Shown piece by piece: positions 8,158 through 16,705 of a stretch of DNA of 64,000 nucleotides. The stretch is from Sinorhizobium sojae CCBAU 05684. Lineage in GTDB: Bacteria; Pseudomonadota; Alphaproteobacteria; Rhizobiales; Rhizobiaceae. Both the position numbers and the translations under genes were made by a program. Below the pieces are notes generated by a model. The model made no database searches, had not been told where the DNA came from, and saw only the letters and a program-made list of their open reading frames with translations. Numbering within the stretch: position 1 is the first letter of the stretch; each line of letters begins with the position of its first letter. Location of the stretch: the NCBI RefSeq assembly GCF_002288525.1, contig NZ_CP023068.1, positions 1,798,001 to 1,862,000 on the forward strand, read 5' to 3'.

Positions 8158-8769
8158 TCACGATCGAAACAGCCGCCTCAGTATGAGATGGGTCGGCAGA
8201 TAGGCGACCACGGGCAACAACACCATGTAGAGGCCGAGATAGACGCGCGGCGACAAGATCTTTTCCGCCTCCGTTCCCGGGCCGAGCCCATGAACCCAAT
8301 TGATGTTCTTCTCGGGAGGGGTGAGCCAGTAGCTCGCAAGGAGCACGATCCAGGCGAAGACGGTCTGCGTCTTCAAGGCCCGGCGGTCGTAGCCTTGTCT
8401 GAACAGCATGTACAGGATGAGCACCGGCAGCAGGAAGTGAAAGCCGGACAAGGCCCGCATATGCGCCGGCTCATCGGGATCGAACATATAGGCCGCAAGT
8501 CCCATGAGCCTGCCGCCTGTGAAGAAGTCGACAGTCCATGCCACTTCGAACGGCAGCACGCCGACCGCCATCATCGAGTGGATGAGCCTGTTTCCGGTCC
8601 AGAGCACGATCAGCAAGGCGAACAACGCTAAGTCCGAGAACCACAGGAAATTGCCGGGACCGTATCGCAGCCAGTAGACCGGCGTAAGCACGGCAACGAA
8701 CAGCGTGTACGGCACGGTAATCCAGAGCGGATAGGCCGCATGCGGGGCTTTGCGTTGCTTGGCTGTCAT
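8158..8769 (-). CDS. Multi-pass integral membrane protein of unknown function
   Basis: The 203-residue protein has about six hydrophobic segments (for example LWITVPYTLFVAVLTPVYW and LALFALLIVLWTGNRL near the N-terminus) and an arginine-rich C-terminus (LILRRLFRS), consistent with an inner-membrane location. No catalytic motif was recognised. The ATG at 8769 is favoured because GAGGCGAG lies just upstream and the longer frame adds only arginine-rich, non-membrane sequence. It is convergent with the sugar dehydrogenase gene. Confidence 0.7.
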   Translation of the reverse strand: MTAKQRKAPHAAYPLWITVPYTLFVAVLTPVYWLRYGPGNFLWFSDLALFALLIVLWTGNRLIHSMMAVGVLPFEVAWTVDFFTGGRLMGLAAYMFDPDEPAHMRALSGFHFLLPVLILYMLFRQGYDRRALKTQTVFAWIVLLASYWLTPPEKNINWVHGLGPGTEAEKILSPRVYLGLYMVLLPVVAYLPTHLILRRLFRS

Positions 8770-8974
8770 CGCTCGCCTCGTCTGTCGCGGACCACGCAAC
8801 GCGGTGTTGCGCGCGGTCAAAGGCCTAACTCCGCGGTCGCCAGGCAGTTCCCGGGCGGAGGATGGCCGCACAGCTCTTCAGCCCTGGCGGGGGGCGTCTT
8901 TCTCGCGGTGCCCGGCTGCAATGCCAGGAAGTCCGGCCATCGAGCCCTTTGCGCCGGGGTTCAACATCTTGCCC

Positions 8975-9040
8975 TCAACGGTTTCGGCGCTCGCAAAATG
9001 CGGCGACGAAGGCCGCAAGCAAGTGCCTGGCAACGATCAT
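8975..9040 (-). CDS. Possible 21-residue ORF coupled to the B12 transporter ATPase gene
   Basis: The ATG (9040-9038) overlaps the TGA stop of the ATPase gene as ATGA and is preceded by a strong GAGGAGGAT ribosome site. The frame reads MIVARHLLAAFVAAFCERRN and one more Arg, then stops. This looks like an operon-coupled start whose downstream gene is very short or decayed; the remaining gap to 8770 shows no convincing coding sequence. Low confidence that a functional product is made. Confidence 0.3.
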   Translation of the reverse strand: MIVARHLLAAFVAAFCERRNR

Positions 9041-9840
9041 GAAATCCTCCTCAGCCTGGGTCGTTCGGCGACCGGCGAACCGGGTGGCCGGTAGCGGATG
9101 TGACAGCGCCCCTCGCCCTCCTGTTCGACATCGGCCTCCACCCCGAAGACGGTGCCGATCCGCTCTGCGCTGAGGACTTCGGATGGGCGCCCCAACGCTA
9201 CGATGCGGCCGCCGCTCATCAAGGCGATTCGGTCGCAGAACATCGCCGCGTGGTTGAGATCGTGAAGCGCCGCCACGGCCGTCAGCTGCTGCTGGCGGAC
9301 GAGATGCAACAGGCCGATCTGGTGGCCGATGTCGAGGTGGTTCGTCGGCTCGTCCAGAAGCAGGATTTTCGGCTGCTGCGCGAGGGCGCGGGCGATGTGC
9401 AGGCGCTGGCGTTCGCCCCCCGAGAGCGTGTGCCACTGCCGCGACGCTAATGGCTCCATGTCGACATTGCGGATCGCCGCGCCGACGATCTCGTCATCCT
9501 CTGCCGACCATGGTGCGAGCGGCCCGAGATGCGGGGTGCGGCCGAGTTCCACGGCCTGGCGCGCCGATATGCGCTCGCTCGTCTCGGCCTGCTGTTCGAC
9601 GAGGGCGATGCGTCTGGCGACCTCACGCCGTCCGAGCCCGTCGATCGGCCGGCCGTCCAGCAGCACACGACCCGACTTCGGCCGCCGGAGACCCGCAAGA
9701 AGCGACATCAGGCTCGTCTTTCCGGAACCGTTCGGTCCGACAATGCCGAGAAATTCACCCGGGACGACGTCGAGCGAGACATTCTCGAGAATTGAAATTC
9801 CGCCCGTGGACCATGAAACGTTGCACGCCGAAAGCATCAT
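9037..9840 (-). CDS. btuD: Cobalamin/Fe-siderophore type ABC transporter, ATP-binding protein
   Basis: The 267-residue ATPase carries Walker A GPNGSGKT (residues 35-42), the signature LSGGE (139-143) and Walker B with LLLDEP (160-165) followed by TNHLD, as in the BtuD/FecE/FhuC family. It powers import through the adjacent FecCD-type permease. Its ATG overlaps the permease stop (ATGA), showing translational coupling. The cobalamin riboswitch in front of the operon argues for a vitamin B12 or related corrinoid substrate instead of a siderophore. Confidence 0.88.
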   Translation of the reverse strand: MMLSACNVSWSTGGISILENVSLDVVPGEFLGIVGPNGSGKTSLMSLLAGLRRPKSGRVLLDGRPIDGLGRREVARRIALVEQQAETSERISARQAVELGRTPHLGPLAPWSAEDDEIVGAAIRNVDMEPLASRQWHTLSGGERQRLHIARALAQQPKILLLDEPTNHLDIGHQIGLLHLVRQQQLTAVAALHDLNHAAMFCDRIALMSGGRIVALGRPSEVLSAERIGTVFGVEADVEQEGEGRCHIRYRPPGSPVAERPRLRRIS

Positions 9841-10865
9841 CGAACCGCCCCCCGCTGGCCAAGAATGATCGCGAAGGCAGGCGCCCCGACAAGTGCCGTC
9901 ACCACGCCGATCGGCAGCACCTGGCCCGGAATGATCACGCGTGAAACCACGTCCGCGGCGATCATGAATATTGCGCCGATCAGAGCGGATGCCGGCAGCA
10001 GCAGCCCGTGCCGGACGCCCACCAGCATCCGGGCCGCATGCGGGATGACGAGCCCGACGAAGCCGATCGAGCCGACAACGCTGACCATCGCCGCCGTCAT
10101 CATGGCCGATGCGCCGATCAGCACGACATAGACGCGGCGCACGGGAATGCCGAGCGAAGCGGCGGACTCGGAGCCGAAGGTGAAGGCGTCGAGGGCGCGT
10201 GCATGCCAGAGGCAGGCAATGAGGCCCGCCACCGCCACCGGCAGCGCGAGCCAGACATCAGGCCAACGGACGCCGGAAAGATTGCCGAGCAGCCAGAACA
10301 TGATCGCGCGCGACTGCTCCGCATTGGCCGCCTTGGTGACGATGAAGGAAGTGAGCGCGTTGAAGAGCTGCGAGCCGGCGACACCGGCGAGAATGATGGC
10401 ACCATGCCCCCTGCCCGCGCGCATTGCGAGCAGGCTGACAAGCCCGAAGGCGAGAAGCGCGCCGAGGAAGGCCCCCAGCGGCAGCGTCAACAGACCGGCG
10501 CCGAAACCGAGGATGGCAACGGCGACCGCGCCGGTCGATGCACCCGCCGAAATCCCGAGAATATACGGATCGGCCAGCGGGTTGCGCAGAAGCGACTGCA
10601 GCACGACGCCGGAAAGCGCAAGCGCCGAGCCGCAGCACGCCGCCACCACGGCGCGGCTCAGCCGGTAGTTCCAGATGATGCCCTCGTTGATCGGATCGAG
10701 CGGATAGCCCGCATGCCAAAGCCGATTGGCGACCGCCCGGGCGACGACATCCATCGGGATCGCGGTCTCGCCGATCGCCGCACCCAGCCAGAGCGCCGCG
10801 AACAACAGGACAAGCGCCAGCACTGTGGCGCTTGTCCTCGATAGGGAGCCCACCAAGCCGATCAC
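9837..10865 (-). CDS. btuC: Cobalamin-type ABC transporter permease (FecCD/BtuC family)
   Basis: The 342-residue protein is strongly hydrophobic, with about ten predicted membrane helices. It has the FecCD conserved regions: GSALALSGVVLQSLLRNPLA near residue 80, LGISAGASTGA near 105 and a helix-rich end with GSIGFVGLVIPHAARMLVG. It forms the membrane channel that works with the binding protein and the ATPase on either side. The start is GTG (10865-10863), overlapping the TGA of the binding-protein gene. Substrate inferred from the riboswitch upstream of the operon. Confidence 0.88.
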   Translation of the reverse strand: MIGLVGSLSRTSATVLALVLLFAALWLGAAIGETAIPMDVVARAVANRLWHAGYPLDPINEGIIWNYRLSRAVVAACCGSALALSGVVLQSLLRNPLADPYILGISAGASTGAVAVAILGFGAGLLTLPLGAFLGALLAFGLVSLLAMRAGRGHGAIILAGVAGSQLFNALTSFIVTKAANAEQSRAIMFWLLGNLSGVRWPDVWLALPVAVAGLIACLWHARALDAFTFGSESAASLGIPVRRVYVVLIGASAMMTAAMVSVVGSIGFVGLVIPHAARMLVGVRHGLLLPASALIGAIFMIAADVVSRVIIPGQVLPIGVVTALVGAPAFAIILGQRGAVR

Positions 10866-11890
10866 TGGGTCAGGCCGGCTTTTTCAATGGCCTCGGCCAG
10901 GACCTCGATACCTTCGATGGTCCGGATCGTCGGGTTCATCGCCTGGGCGTCCATTTCGACGACACGGCCCTCCTTGACGGCCGGCATGAGGCTCGTGACC
11001 GGGTCGGACTTCAGGAACTGGTGCTTGACGGCGATGTCGTCTGCGGGGAAACGGCGACGCTCCATCCTGCCCGCGACGATGATCGTCGGGCCAGACTTGG
11101 CGATGGTTTCCCAGCCGACGGTCGGCCATTCCTCTTCGCTGTCGATGACATTGCGGATGCCGAGCGCCTGCATGATGTAGCCGGGAGCACCGTTCTTGCC
11201 GGCGACAAAGGGATCGATGTCGAGCTCCGCGCTCGAGAACCAGAACACGGCGGAGAGCCTGCCGTTCGCCGACGCGATCTTCTGCTTCGCCGCATCCTCG
11301 CGCGACTTCAGCTCGGCGATCAGCGCCTCGCCGTGAGCCTGGACGTTGAAGATCTGCGCCAGTTCAGCGATCTCCTGGTAGATCAGGTCCATGGTGAAAA
11401 CCGCATGGCGAACGCCATCGCCGCCACCCGTATTGTCCTTGCCGACGCAATCGGCGGGCGAGGTGTAGACGGGAATGCCGAGTTCCTCGAACTGCTCCGG
11501 TTTGGCGACGGTGCCTTCGGGCCCGACGTGCCACTGGAACTGCGCGGTGACGATGTCCGGCTTCTTGGCAACGACGCTTTCGAAGCTCGGATCGTTGTCC
11601 GCGAGACGCTCCACCCTGGCATTCGCCTCCTCGTAACCCCCGATGACCGGGCCGAGCCAGACGGCGGTGCCGACCATCCGGTCCTGCAGGCCGAGCAGAT
11701 ACATGATCTCCGTGCTGCTCTGGCCGATCGAGACGGCGCGTTCGGGCGCCTTCTGGAAAGTGACCGTGCGGCCGCAATTGGTAATGGTCAGCGGATAGGT
11801 GGTTTCGGAGGCCCGAGCGTCGACGGTGAGAGTCGACACCAGCGCAGCGACGGCAACAAAGCTGCCACGAATGGTGGGAATGATGGTCAC
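10862..11890 (-). CDS. btuF: Periplasmic cobalamin/corrinoid-binding protein of ABC transporter
   Basis: The product is a class III periplasmic binding protein (PeriPl_BP_2 type), with a signal peptide ending near DARA and conserved blocks PERAVSIGQSSTEIMYLLGL and KKPDIVTAQF. It captures the ligand and delivers it to the BtuC-like permease. A GTG at 11890 is chosen as start because GGGGAGAT lies about five bases before it; the in-frame ATG at 11926 has no ribosome site. That gives 342 residues. The gene heads the operon about 200 nt downstream of a cobalamin riboswitch, supporting a B12-like ligand. Confidence 0.85.
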   Translation of the reverse strand: MTIIPTIRGSFVAVAALVSTLTVDARASETTYPLTITNCGRTVTFQKAPERAVSIGQSSTEIMYLLGLQDRMVGTAVWLGPVIGGYEEANARVERLADNDPSFESVVAKKPDIVTAQFQWHVGPEGTVAKPEQFEELGIPVYTSPADCVGKDNTGGGDGVRHAVFTMDLIYQEIAELAQIFNVQAHGEALIAELKSREDAAKQKIASANGRLSAVFWFSSAELDIDPFVAGKNGAPGYIMQALGIRNVIDSEEEWPTVGWETIAKSGPTIIVAGRMERRRFPADDIAVKHQFLKSDPVTSLMPAVKEGRVVEMDAQAMNPTIRTIEGIEVLAEAIEKAGLTQ

Positions 11891-12089
11891 GGTTGATCTC
11901 CCCGATTGGAAAAATACCGGCCGCACTGCGCGGACGGCAGGAATGATCGCGCCGCGTCAGTCAGCGGTTTCGAGCGAGCGGCCGCTCGAGCGGGAAGGAA
12001 CGAAGGCAGGAAGGCGCAGCCAGGCGCGAGAATTTGTCATGGCACATCCTGTTCCGGGCATCCCCGCCCGTGGACATTGGAGCGAACAC

Positions 12090-12270
12090 ATGACGGCAGG
12101 TCTCCTGGCTTGCGGATGTCTGTCGTCCATCTGCCTTCCCGTGCCGGGTGGCACAGTGGCATGGCGCTGGAGGCGCCACGAGGATGGACGGCAATCCGCT
12201 CACAGTTGCGGGGGCAGCCACGGCCTTGGTCCCTACTGGGTCGCCCGCACCGTGTTCCCTATTAATCCCC
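12090..12270 (-). promoter_or_regulatory. Cobalamin riboswitch
   Basis: Read on the minus strand this segment has the conserved parts of the B12 element in order: TTAATAGGGAACACGGTG (5' part), GCTGCCCCCGCAACTGTGA in the core (complement of 12200-12218) and the B12 box AGCCAGGAGACCTGCCGTC (complement of 12092-12110). Such elements shut down expression when adenosylcobalamin binds. It lies in the 488-bp gap between the LysR gene and btuF. Between the B12 box and the btuF GTG there is a 14-bp palindrome (11974-11987) and a 27-codon ORF that could belong to the expression platform. Confidence 0.92.
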
Positions 12271-12378
12271 TTCGCTTCATCGTCGGGGAACCGTCGAGAG
12301 ACTCCATAGATAGTTGCCCCGGGCCGGTCAAGGGCGGGCCCCTGCTTCCCTACCGGAGGTCCATGCCCGCTTCGCGGG

Positions 12379-13284
12379 TCAGGAAACCGATGAGGCCTCC
12401 GGCGACAGTTCCTCGGCAAGCCAGGTGCGGAAGGCTTCGAGCGGCGGGTAATTGGCGCGCGCTTGCGGCCAGACCAGCCAATAGGATCCGGACCCCGGCA
12501 CGCCCCTCTTCAAGAGGGGCACAAGGCGCCCTTCCGCGATCTCCGCATATGCCAGATAGTCCGGAAGAAGAGCGACGCCGAGCCCGGAGATCGCAGCCTG
12601 AGTCATGGTGGCGAACTGGTCGAAGAGCATTCCGGTCACGCTTGTTGGTTCCGCGCCATGGGCGGCAAACCAGATCAGCCAGGCATTCGGCCGTGTCTCC
12701 AGCTGCAGAAGCGGCAGCCCGGACATGTCATCGACACCGGTGATCGGATGGTCGTTGAGCAGTGCCGGCGAAATGCAGGCGGTCAGTCGTTCCTCGAATA
12801 GCTTCATATGGCCGGCGTCGTGCCAATCCTCGGCGCCGAAATGAATGGCGGCATCGAAGCCTTCGACGGCAAAGTTGAAGCGCTTGAGGCGCGTTGCTAG
12901 ATTGATCGTGATGCCGGGATGCTTGACCAGGAACGTGCCGAGCCGCGGCGCCAGCCATCGCGTGCCGAAGGCCGGCAGGATCGCCAGCGACAGCGTGCCG
13001 CCGCCCGGATTTGCGGCAACTTCCATGCTGCCGCGCTGAATGAGATCGAGCGCGCGGGTCACATCCCGGCCATAGGCGTGGGCGGCTTGCGTGGGGATGA
13101 GCTTCTGCCGGTGACGCTCGAAAAGCTGGCGGCCGAGCTGCTGCTCCAGATTCTGGACAAGGCGGCTCACCGCGCTCTGCGTCAGATTGAGGTCGCGCGC
13201 AGCCGCCGCCGTCGAGCCGGTCTTCAGGACGGCCTCAAAAGCGGACAAAAGGCTTATCGAGGGAAGGAACCGGCGCGGGCGCAT
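12379..13284 (-). CDS. LysR family regulator (GcvA-like), probable regulator of the glutaryl-CoA genes
   Basis: The protein of about 301 residues has an N-terminal winged helix-turn-helix (ISLLSAFEAVLKTGSTAAAARDLNLTQ region, about residues 10-60) and a C-terminal effector-binding domain. It is divergent from gcdH with 138 bp between the starts, the usual arrangement for a LysR activator and its target. The ATG at 13284 is preferred, with AGGTGG just upstream, over an in-frame GTG at 13290. The effector is unknown; glutarate or glutaryl-CoA is a reasonable guess from the neighbours. Confidence 0.82.
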   Translation of the reverse strand: MRPRRFLPSISLLSAFEAVLKTGSTAAAARDLNLTQSAVSRLVQNLEQQLGRQLFERHRQKLIPTQAAHAYGRDVTRALDLIQRGSMEVAANPGGGTLSLAILPAFGTRWLAPRLGTFLVKHPGITINLATRLKRFNFAVEGFDAAIHFGAEDWHDAGHMKLFEERLTACISPALLNDHPITGVDDMSGLPLLQLETRPNAWLIWFAAHGAEPTSVTGMLFDQFATMTQAAISGLGVALLPDYLAYAEIAEGRLVPLLKRGVPGSGSYWLVWPQARANYPPLEAFRTWLAEELSPEASSVS

Positions 13285-13373
13285 CTCCACCTATGCACTC
13301 TATGAATGATATTACGCCTAAATACGGCTTTTTACGCCCGGCAACAATCGGTATCTACATAGGAAATCGGCTT

Positions 13374-13413
13374 GCCGTTTCGAGATTATCGGGGCCGTTT
13401 CGAGATTATCGGG
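13374..13413 (+). repeat. Exact tandem duplication of a 20-bp unit upstream of gcdH
   Basis: The unit GCCGTTTCGAGATTATCGGG occurs twice in direct succession (13374-13393 and 13394-13413). The second copy ends in the GGG of the gcdH ribosome-binding site (GGGAGAG), nine bases before the GTG start. It lies in the divergent LysR/gcdH control region, so it may duplicate a regulator site or be a recent slippage product. Confidence 0.8.
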
Positions 13414-13422
13414 AGAGAATCC

Positions 13423-14646
13423 GTGACCACAAACCCGTCCACTGCCCCCGCCATGCAGTCACCCCAAGGCAGCGCCTTCGTATGGGACGATCCCCTTCTC
13501 CTGGACGACCAGCTTGCCGAGGACGAACGCATGATCCGCGATGCGGCCAGCGCCTTCGCGCAAGCAGAACTGCTGCCGCGCGTAGAGGAGGCCTATCTTG
13601 AGGAAAAGACCGATCCGGGCCTCTTCCGGCTGATGGGCCAGGCGGGTCTTCTCGGCGTGACCCTGCCGGAAAAATATGGCGCGGCCGGCGCCAATTACGT
13701 TTCCTATGGTCTCGTGGCGCGCGAGGTGGAGCGCGTCGATTCGGGCTACCGCTCCATGATGAGCGTGCAGTCGTCGCTGGTGATTTACCCCATCTACGCC
13801 TATGGCTCCGAAGAACAGCGCGACAAATACCTGCCCGGCCTCGTCTCGGGCGAGTTGATCGGCTGCTTCGGACTCACCGAGCCGGATGCCGGATCCGATC
13901 CGGGTTCGATGAAAACACGCGCCGAGAAGATCGAGGGCGGCTATCGCCTGCGGGGCTCGAAGATGTGGATCTCCAACGCGCCGATCGCCGACGTCTTCGT
14001 GGTCTGGGCCAAATCGGAGGCGCATGGCGGGCAGATCCGCGGCTTCATCCTCGAAAAAGGCATGAAGGGCCTCTCGGCGCCGAAGATCGGCGGCAAGCTG
14101 TCGCTGCGTGCCTCGATCACCGGCGAGATCGTGCTCGAAGGCGTCGAGGTGGGCGAGGACGCGCTGTTGCCGAATGTCTCGGGACTCAAGGGACCGTTCG
14201 GCTGCCTCAACCGTGCCCGCTACGGCATCTCCTGGGGCGTGCTCGGCGCCGCGGAGGATTGCTGGTTCCGTTCGCGACAATACGGCCTCGATCGCATCCA
14301 GTTCGGCAAGCCGCTCGCCGGTACGCAGCTCTACCAGAAGAAGCTCGCCGACATGCAGACGGAGATCACGCTCGGCCTGCAGGCCTCGCTTCGTGTCGGG
14401 CGGCTGTTGGACGAGGGCAGGTTTGCGCCGGAGATGATTTCCCTCGTCAAGCGCAACAATTGCGGCAAGGCGCTTGACATTGCGAGGCAGGCCCGCGACA
14501 TGCATGGCGGCAATGGCATTCAGATCGAGTACCACGTCATGCGCCACGCGCAGAATCTCGAAACCGTCAACACTTACGAGGGCACGCATGACGTCCATGC
14601 GCTGATTCTCGGCCGTGCCCAGACCGGCATTCAGGCATTCTTCTGA
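13423..14646 (+). CDS. gcdH: Glutaryl-CoA dehydrogenase
   Basis: The 407-residue protein is an acyl-CoA dehydrogenase that oxidatively decarboxylates glutaryl-CoA to crotonyl-CoA, with FAD and an electron-transfer flavoprotein. Family blocks are clear: [17 protein letters not shown] (FAD/substrate region near residue 150), [20 protein letters not shown], and [16 protein letters not shown] with the catalytic-base Glu. The GTG at 13423 is chosen because GGGAGAGAATCC precedes it. The stop overlaps the start of the next gene (TGATG). The CoA-transferase and hydroxyacyl-CoA dehydrogenase that follow make a glutarate-to-acetoacetyl-CoA route likely. Confidence 0.92.
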   Translation: MTTNPSTAPAMQSPQGSAFVWDDPLLLDDQLAEDERMIRDAASAFAQAELLPRVEEAYLEEKTDPGLFRLMGQAGLLGVTLPEKYGAAGANYVSYGLVAREVERVDSGYRSMMSVQSSLVIYPIYAYGSEEQRDKYLPGLVSGELIGCFGLTEPDAGSDPGSMKTRAEKIEGGYRLRGSKMWISNAPIADVFVVWAKSEAHGGQIRGFILEKGMKGLSAPKIGGKLSLRASITGEIVLEGVEVGEDALLPNVSGLKGPFGCLNRARYGISWGVLGAAEDCWFRSRQYGLDRIQFGKPLAGTQLYQKKLADMQTEITLGLQASLRVGRLLDEGRFAPEMISLVKRNNCGKALDIARQARDMHGGNGIQIEYHVMRHAQNLETVNTYEGTHDVHALILGRAQTGIQAFF

Positions 14647-15815
14647 TGGCTGTTCCAAACAGCGCCCCACTCGCCGGCCTGAAGGTCGTCGAGCTTGCCC
14701 GCATCCTGGCCGGCCCCTGGATCGGACAGACGCTCGCCGACCTCGGCGCCGAAGTGATCAAGGTCGAGAGCCCGCAGGGCGACGACACCCGCACATGGGG
14801 GCCTCCCTTCATCGAACAGCCGGACGGCAAGGGCGGCACCGAAAAGGTGGCGGCCTATTTCCACGCGGCAAATCGCGGCAAGACGTCGGTCACCTGCGAT
14901 TTCGGCGACCCCGAGGATCTTGCCCGCGTCAAATCCTTGATCGCGGAGGCGGATGTCGTGATCGAGAATTTCAAGGTCGGCGGGTTGAAGAAATTCGGCC
15001 TCGACTATGACAGCATCGCCGCAATCAACCCCCGCATCGTCTACGCCTCCGTGACGGGTTTCGGCCAAGCGGGTCCGCGGGCGCAACAGCCGGGCTACGA
15101 TTTCCTGATCCAGGGCATGTGCGGCATCATGGACCTGACTGGCGAACCGGACGGCGAACCGCAGAAAGTGGGCGTTGCCTGGATCGACGTGTTTACCGGC
15201 CTCTACGGGGTGATCGGCATCCAGGCGGCACTTGCCGAGCGGGAGCGATCCGGCCTCGGCCAGCTTGTCGACCTGGCACTACTCGATGTGGGCGTTGCGG
15301 TGCTTGCCAACCAGGCGATGAACTATCTTGCGGGCGGCAAGGTGCCCCGCCGCATGGGCAATGCGCATCCCAATATCGTGCCCTACCAGGTGTTTCCCGC
15401 CTCCGACGGTCATCTGATCATCGCCTGCGGCAACGACCGGCAATTTGCGGCTCTGTGCGGCATGCTCGGTCTTGACGGCATCGCGGACGATCCGACCTAT
15501 GCGACCAATCCGGCCCGCGTGGCGAACCGGGAAGCGCTCAGCGCGCTGATTGCGGAAAAGACCAGGCTGAGGCCGAAGGCGGAGCTGATTGCCGCACTCG
15601 AGACGGCAGGCGTTCCCGGAGGTCCGATCAATACGGTGGCGGAAGCGATCAACGAGCCGCAAATCCAGGCACGGGAGCTGCGCATCGATCCCGAGGGCTT
15701 GCCTGGCTTACGGACGCCTATCATTCTATCACGCAGCCCCTTGGCGCTTGATAAGGCCGCGCCGGTTCTGGGGGCTGGAAGCTGGGGATTCTCGAAAAAC
15801 GCCGGGGAAGAATAG
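14646..15815 (+). CDS. CaiB/BaiF (class III) CoA-transferase, probable succinyl-CoA:glutarate CoA-transferase
   Basis: The 389-residue protein has the class III CoA-transferase fold: N-terminal PLAGLKVVELARILAGP, then GGTEKVAAYFHAANRGK, and WIDVFTGLYG in the region that holds the catalytic Asp. Such enzymes move CoA between carboxylic acids by way of an aspartyl anhydride. It is coupled to gcdH by a one-base overlap, the arrangement seen for glutarate activation, so it probably makes glutaryl-CoA. The donor and acceptor are inferred from context only. Confidence 0.82.
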   Translation: MAVPNSAPLAGLKVVELARILAGPWIGQTLADLGAEVIKVESPQGDDTRTWGPPFIEQPDGKGGTEKVAAYFHAANRGKTSVTCDFGDPEDLARVKSLIAEADVVIENFKVGGLKKFGLDYDSIAAINPRIVYASVTGFGQAGPRAQQPGYDFLIQGMCGIMDLTGEPDGEPQKVGVAWIDVFTGLYGVIGIQAALAERERSGLGQLVDLALLDVGVAVLANQAMNYLAGGKVPRRMGNAHPNIVPYQVFPASDGHLIIACGNDRQFAALCGMLGLDGIADDPTYATNPARVANREALSALIAEKTRLRPKAELIAALETAGVPGGPINTVAEAINEPQIQARELRIDPEGLPGLRTPIILSRSPLALDKAAPVLGAGSWGFSKNAGEE

Positions 15816-15817
15816 AG

Positions 15818-16693
15818 ATGGCGATTGAGACGATTGGAGTGGTCGGCGCCGGGCAGATGGGCAACGGCATCGCCCATGTGCTTGCGGTTGCGGGATATGA
15901 CGTCACTCTGATGGACGTCGATGCGGAAAGACTTGAGGCCGCGATCGCCAGGATCGGCGCGAACCTGGACCGCCAGGTGGCGCGCGGTAAGATAGAGCAT
16001 GAGGACAGGAGCCTCGCGCTCGGCCGCATACGAACGACCGTAAGCCTGCCTGAACTCGGCGCGAGCGACCTCATCATCGAGGCGGCAACTGAGAAGGAGG
16101 CCGTCAAGCAGAAGATATTCGACGATCTGGCGCCAAGCCTGAAGCCGGAGACGATCCTCACCACCAACACGTCGTCGCTGTCGATCACCCGCCTCGCGGG
16201 GCGGACGAAACGGCCCGAACAATTCATGGGACTGCATTTCATGAATCCGGTTCCGGTCATGCAACTCGTCGAACTGATCCGGGGAATCGCCACCAGCAAG
16301 GAAACCTTCGATGCGCTGCAGGTAGTCGTACAAAGGCTCGGCAAGACCGCGGTGGTGGCCGAGGATTTTCCGGCCTTCATCGTCAACCGCATTCTCATGC
16401 CGATGATCAACGAGGCGATCTACACGCTCCATGAGGGGGTCGGCTCGATCGTCGACATCGACCAGAGCATGAAACTCGGCGCCAACCATCCGATGGGCCC
16501 ACTCGAACTTGCCGATTTCATCGGCCTCGACACCTGCCTCGCCATCATGAACGTCCTGCATAGCGGGCTTGCCGATACCAAGTACCGGCCGTGCCCGCTG
16601 CTGGTGAAATATGTCGAAGCCGGCTGGCTCGGGCGAAAGGTCGGCAGGGGTTTCTACGACTATCGCGGCGAAATGCCGGTACCGAGCCGCTGA
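15818..16693 (+). CDS. 3-hydroxybutyryl-CoA / 3-hydroxyacyl-CoA dehydrogenase
   Basis: The 291-residue protein has the full short HbdA-type layout. An N-terminal NAD-binding Rossmann domain (GVVGAGQMGNGIAHVLA, residues 7-23) is followed by a C-terminal helical domain. The active-site region GLHFMNPVPVMQLVEL holds the catalytic His, and the signature near residue 185 reads EDFPAFIVNRILMPM. It oxidises 3-hydroxybutyryl-CoA to acetoacetyl-CoA with NAD. It starts two bases after the CoA-transferase stop and would act after GcdH and a crotonase encoded elsewhere. It is convergent with the reductase gene, 12 bp apart. Confidence 0.9.
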   Translation: MAIETIGVVGAGQMGNGIAHVLAVAGYDVTLMDVDAERLEAAIARIGANLDRQVARGKIEHEDRSLALGRIRTTVSLPELGASDLIIEAATEKEAVKQKIFDDLAPSLKPETILTTNTSSLSITRLAGRTKRPEQFMGLHFMNPVPVMQLVELIRGIATSKETFDALQVVVQRLGKTAVVAEDFPAFIVNRILMPMINEAIYTLHEGVGSIVDIDQSMKLGANHPMGPLELADFIGLDTCLAIMNVLHSGLADTKYRPCPLLVKYVEAGWLGRKVGRGFYDYRGEMPVPSR

Positions 16694-16705
16694 GGAAGAG
16701 CCCGG

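Noticed and set aside
8770..8974. A remnant gene or second riboswitch after the B12 transporter genes
   Set aside because: The region is G+C-rich with several weak stems but lacks the B12 box or any other known riboswitch core, and has no sustained coding frame.
10008..10844. A 278-codon frame on the plus strand
   Set aside because: It is antisense to the btuC permease gene and has no recognisable domain.
11927..12743. Plus-strand frames over the cobalamin riboswitch and the LysR gene
   Set aside because: The segment is explained by the riboswitch and the LysR gene on the other strand.
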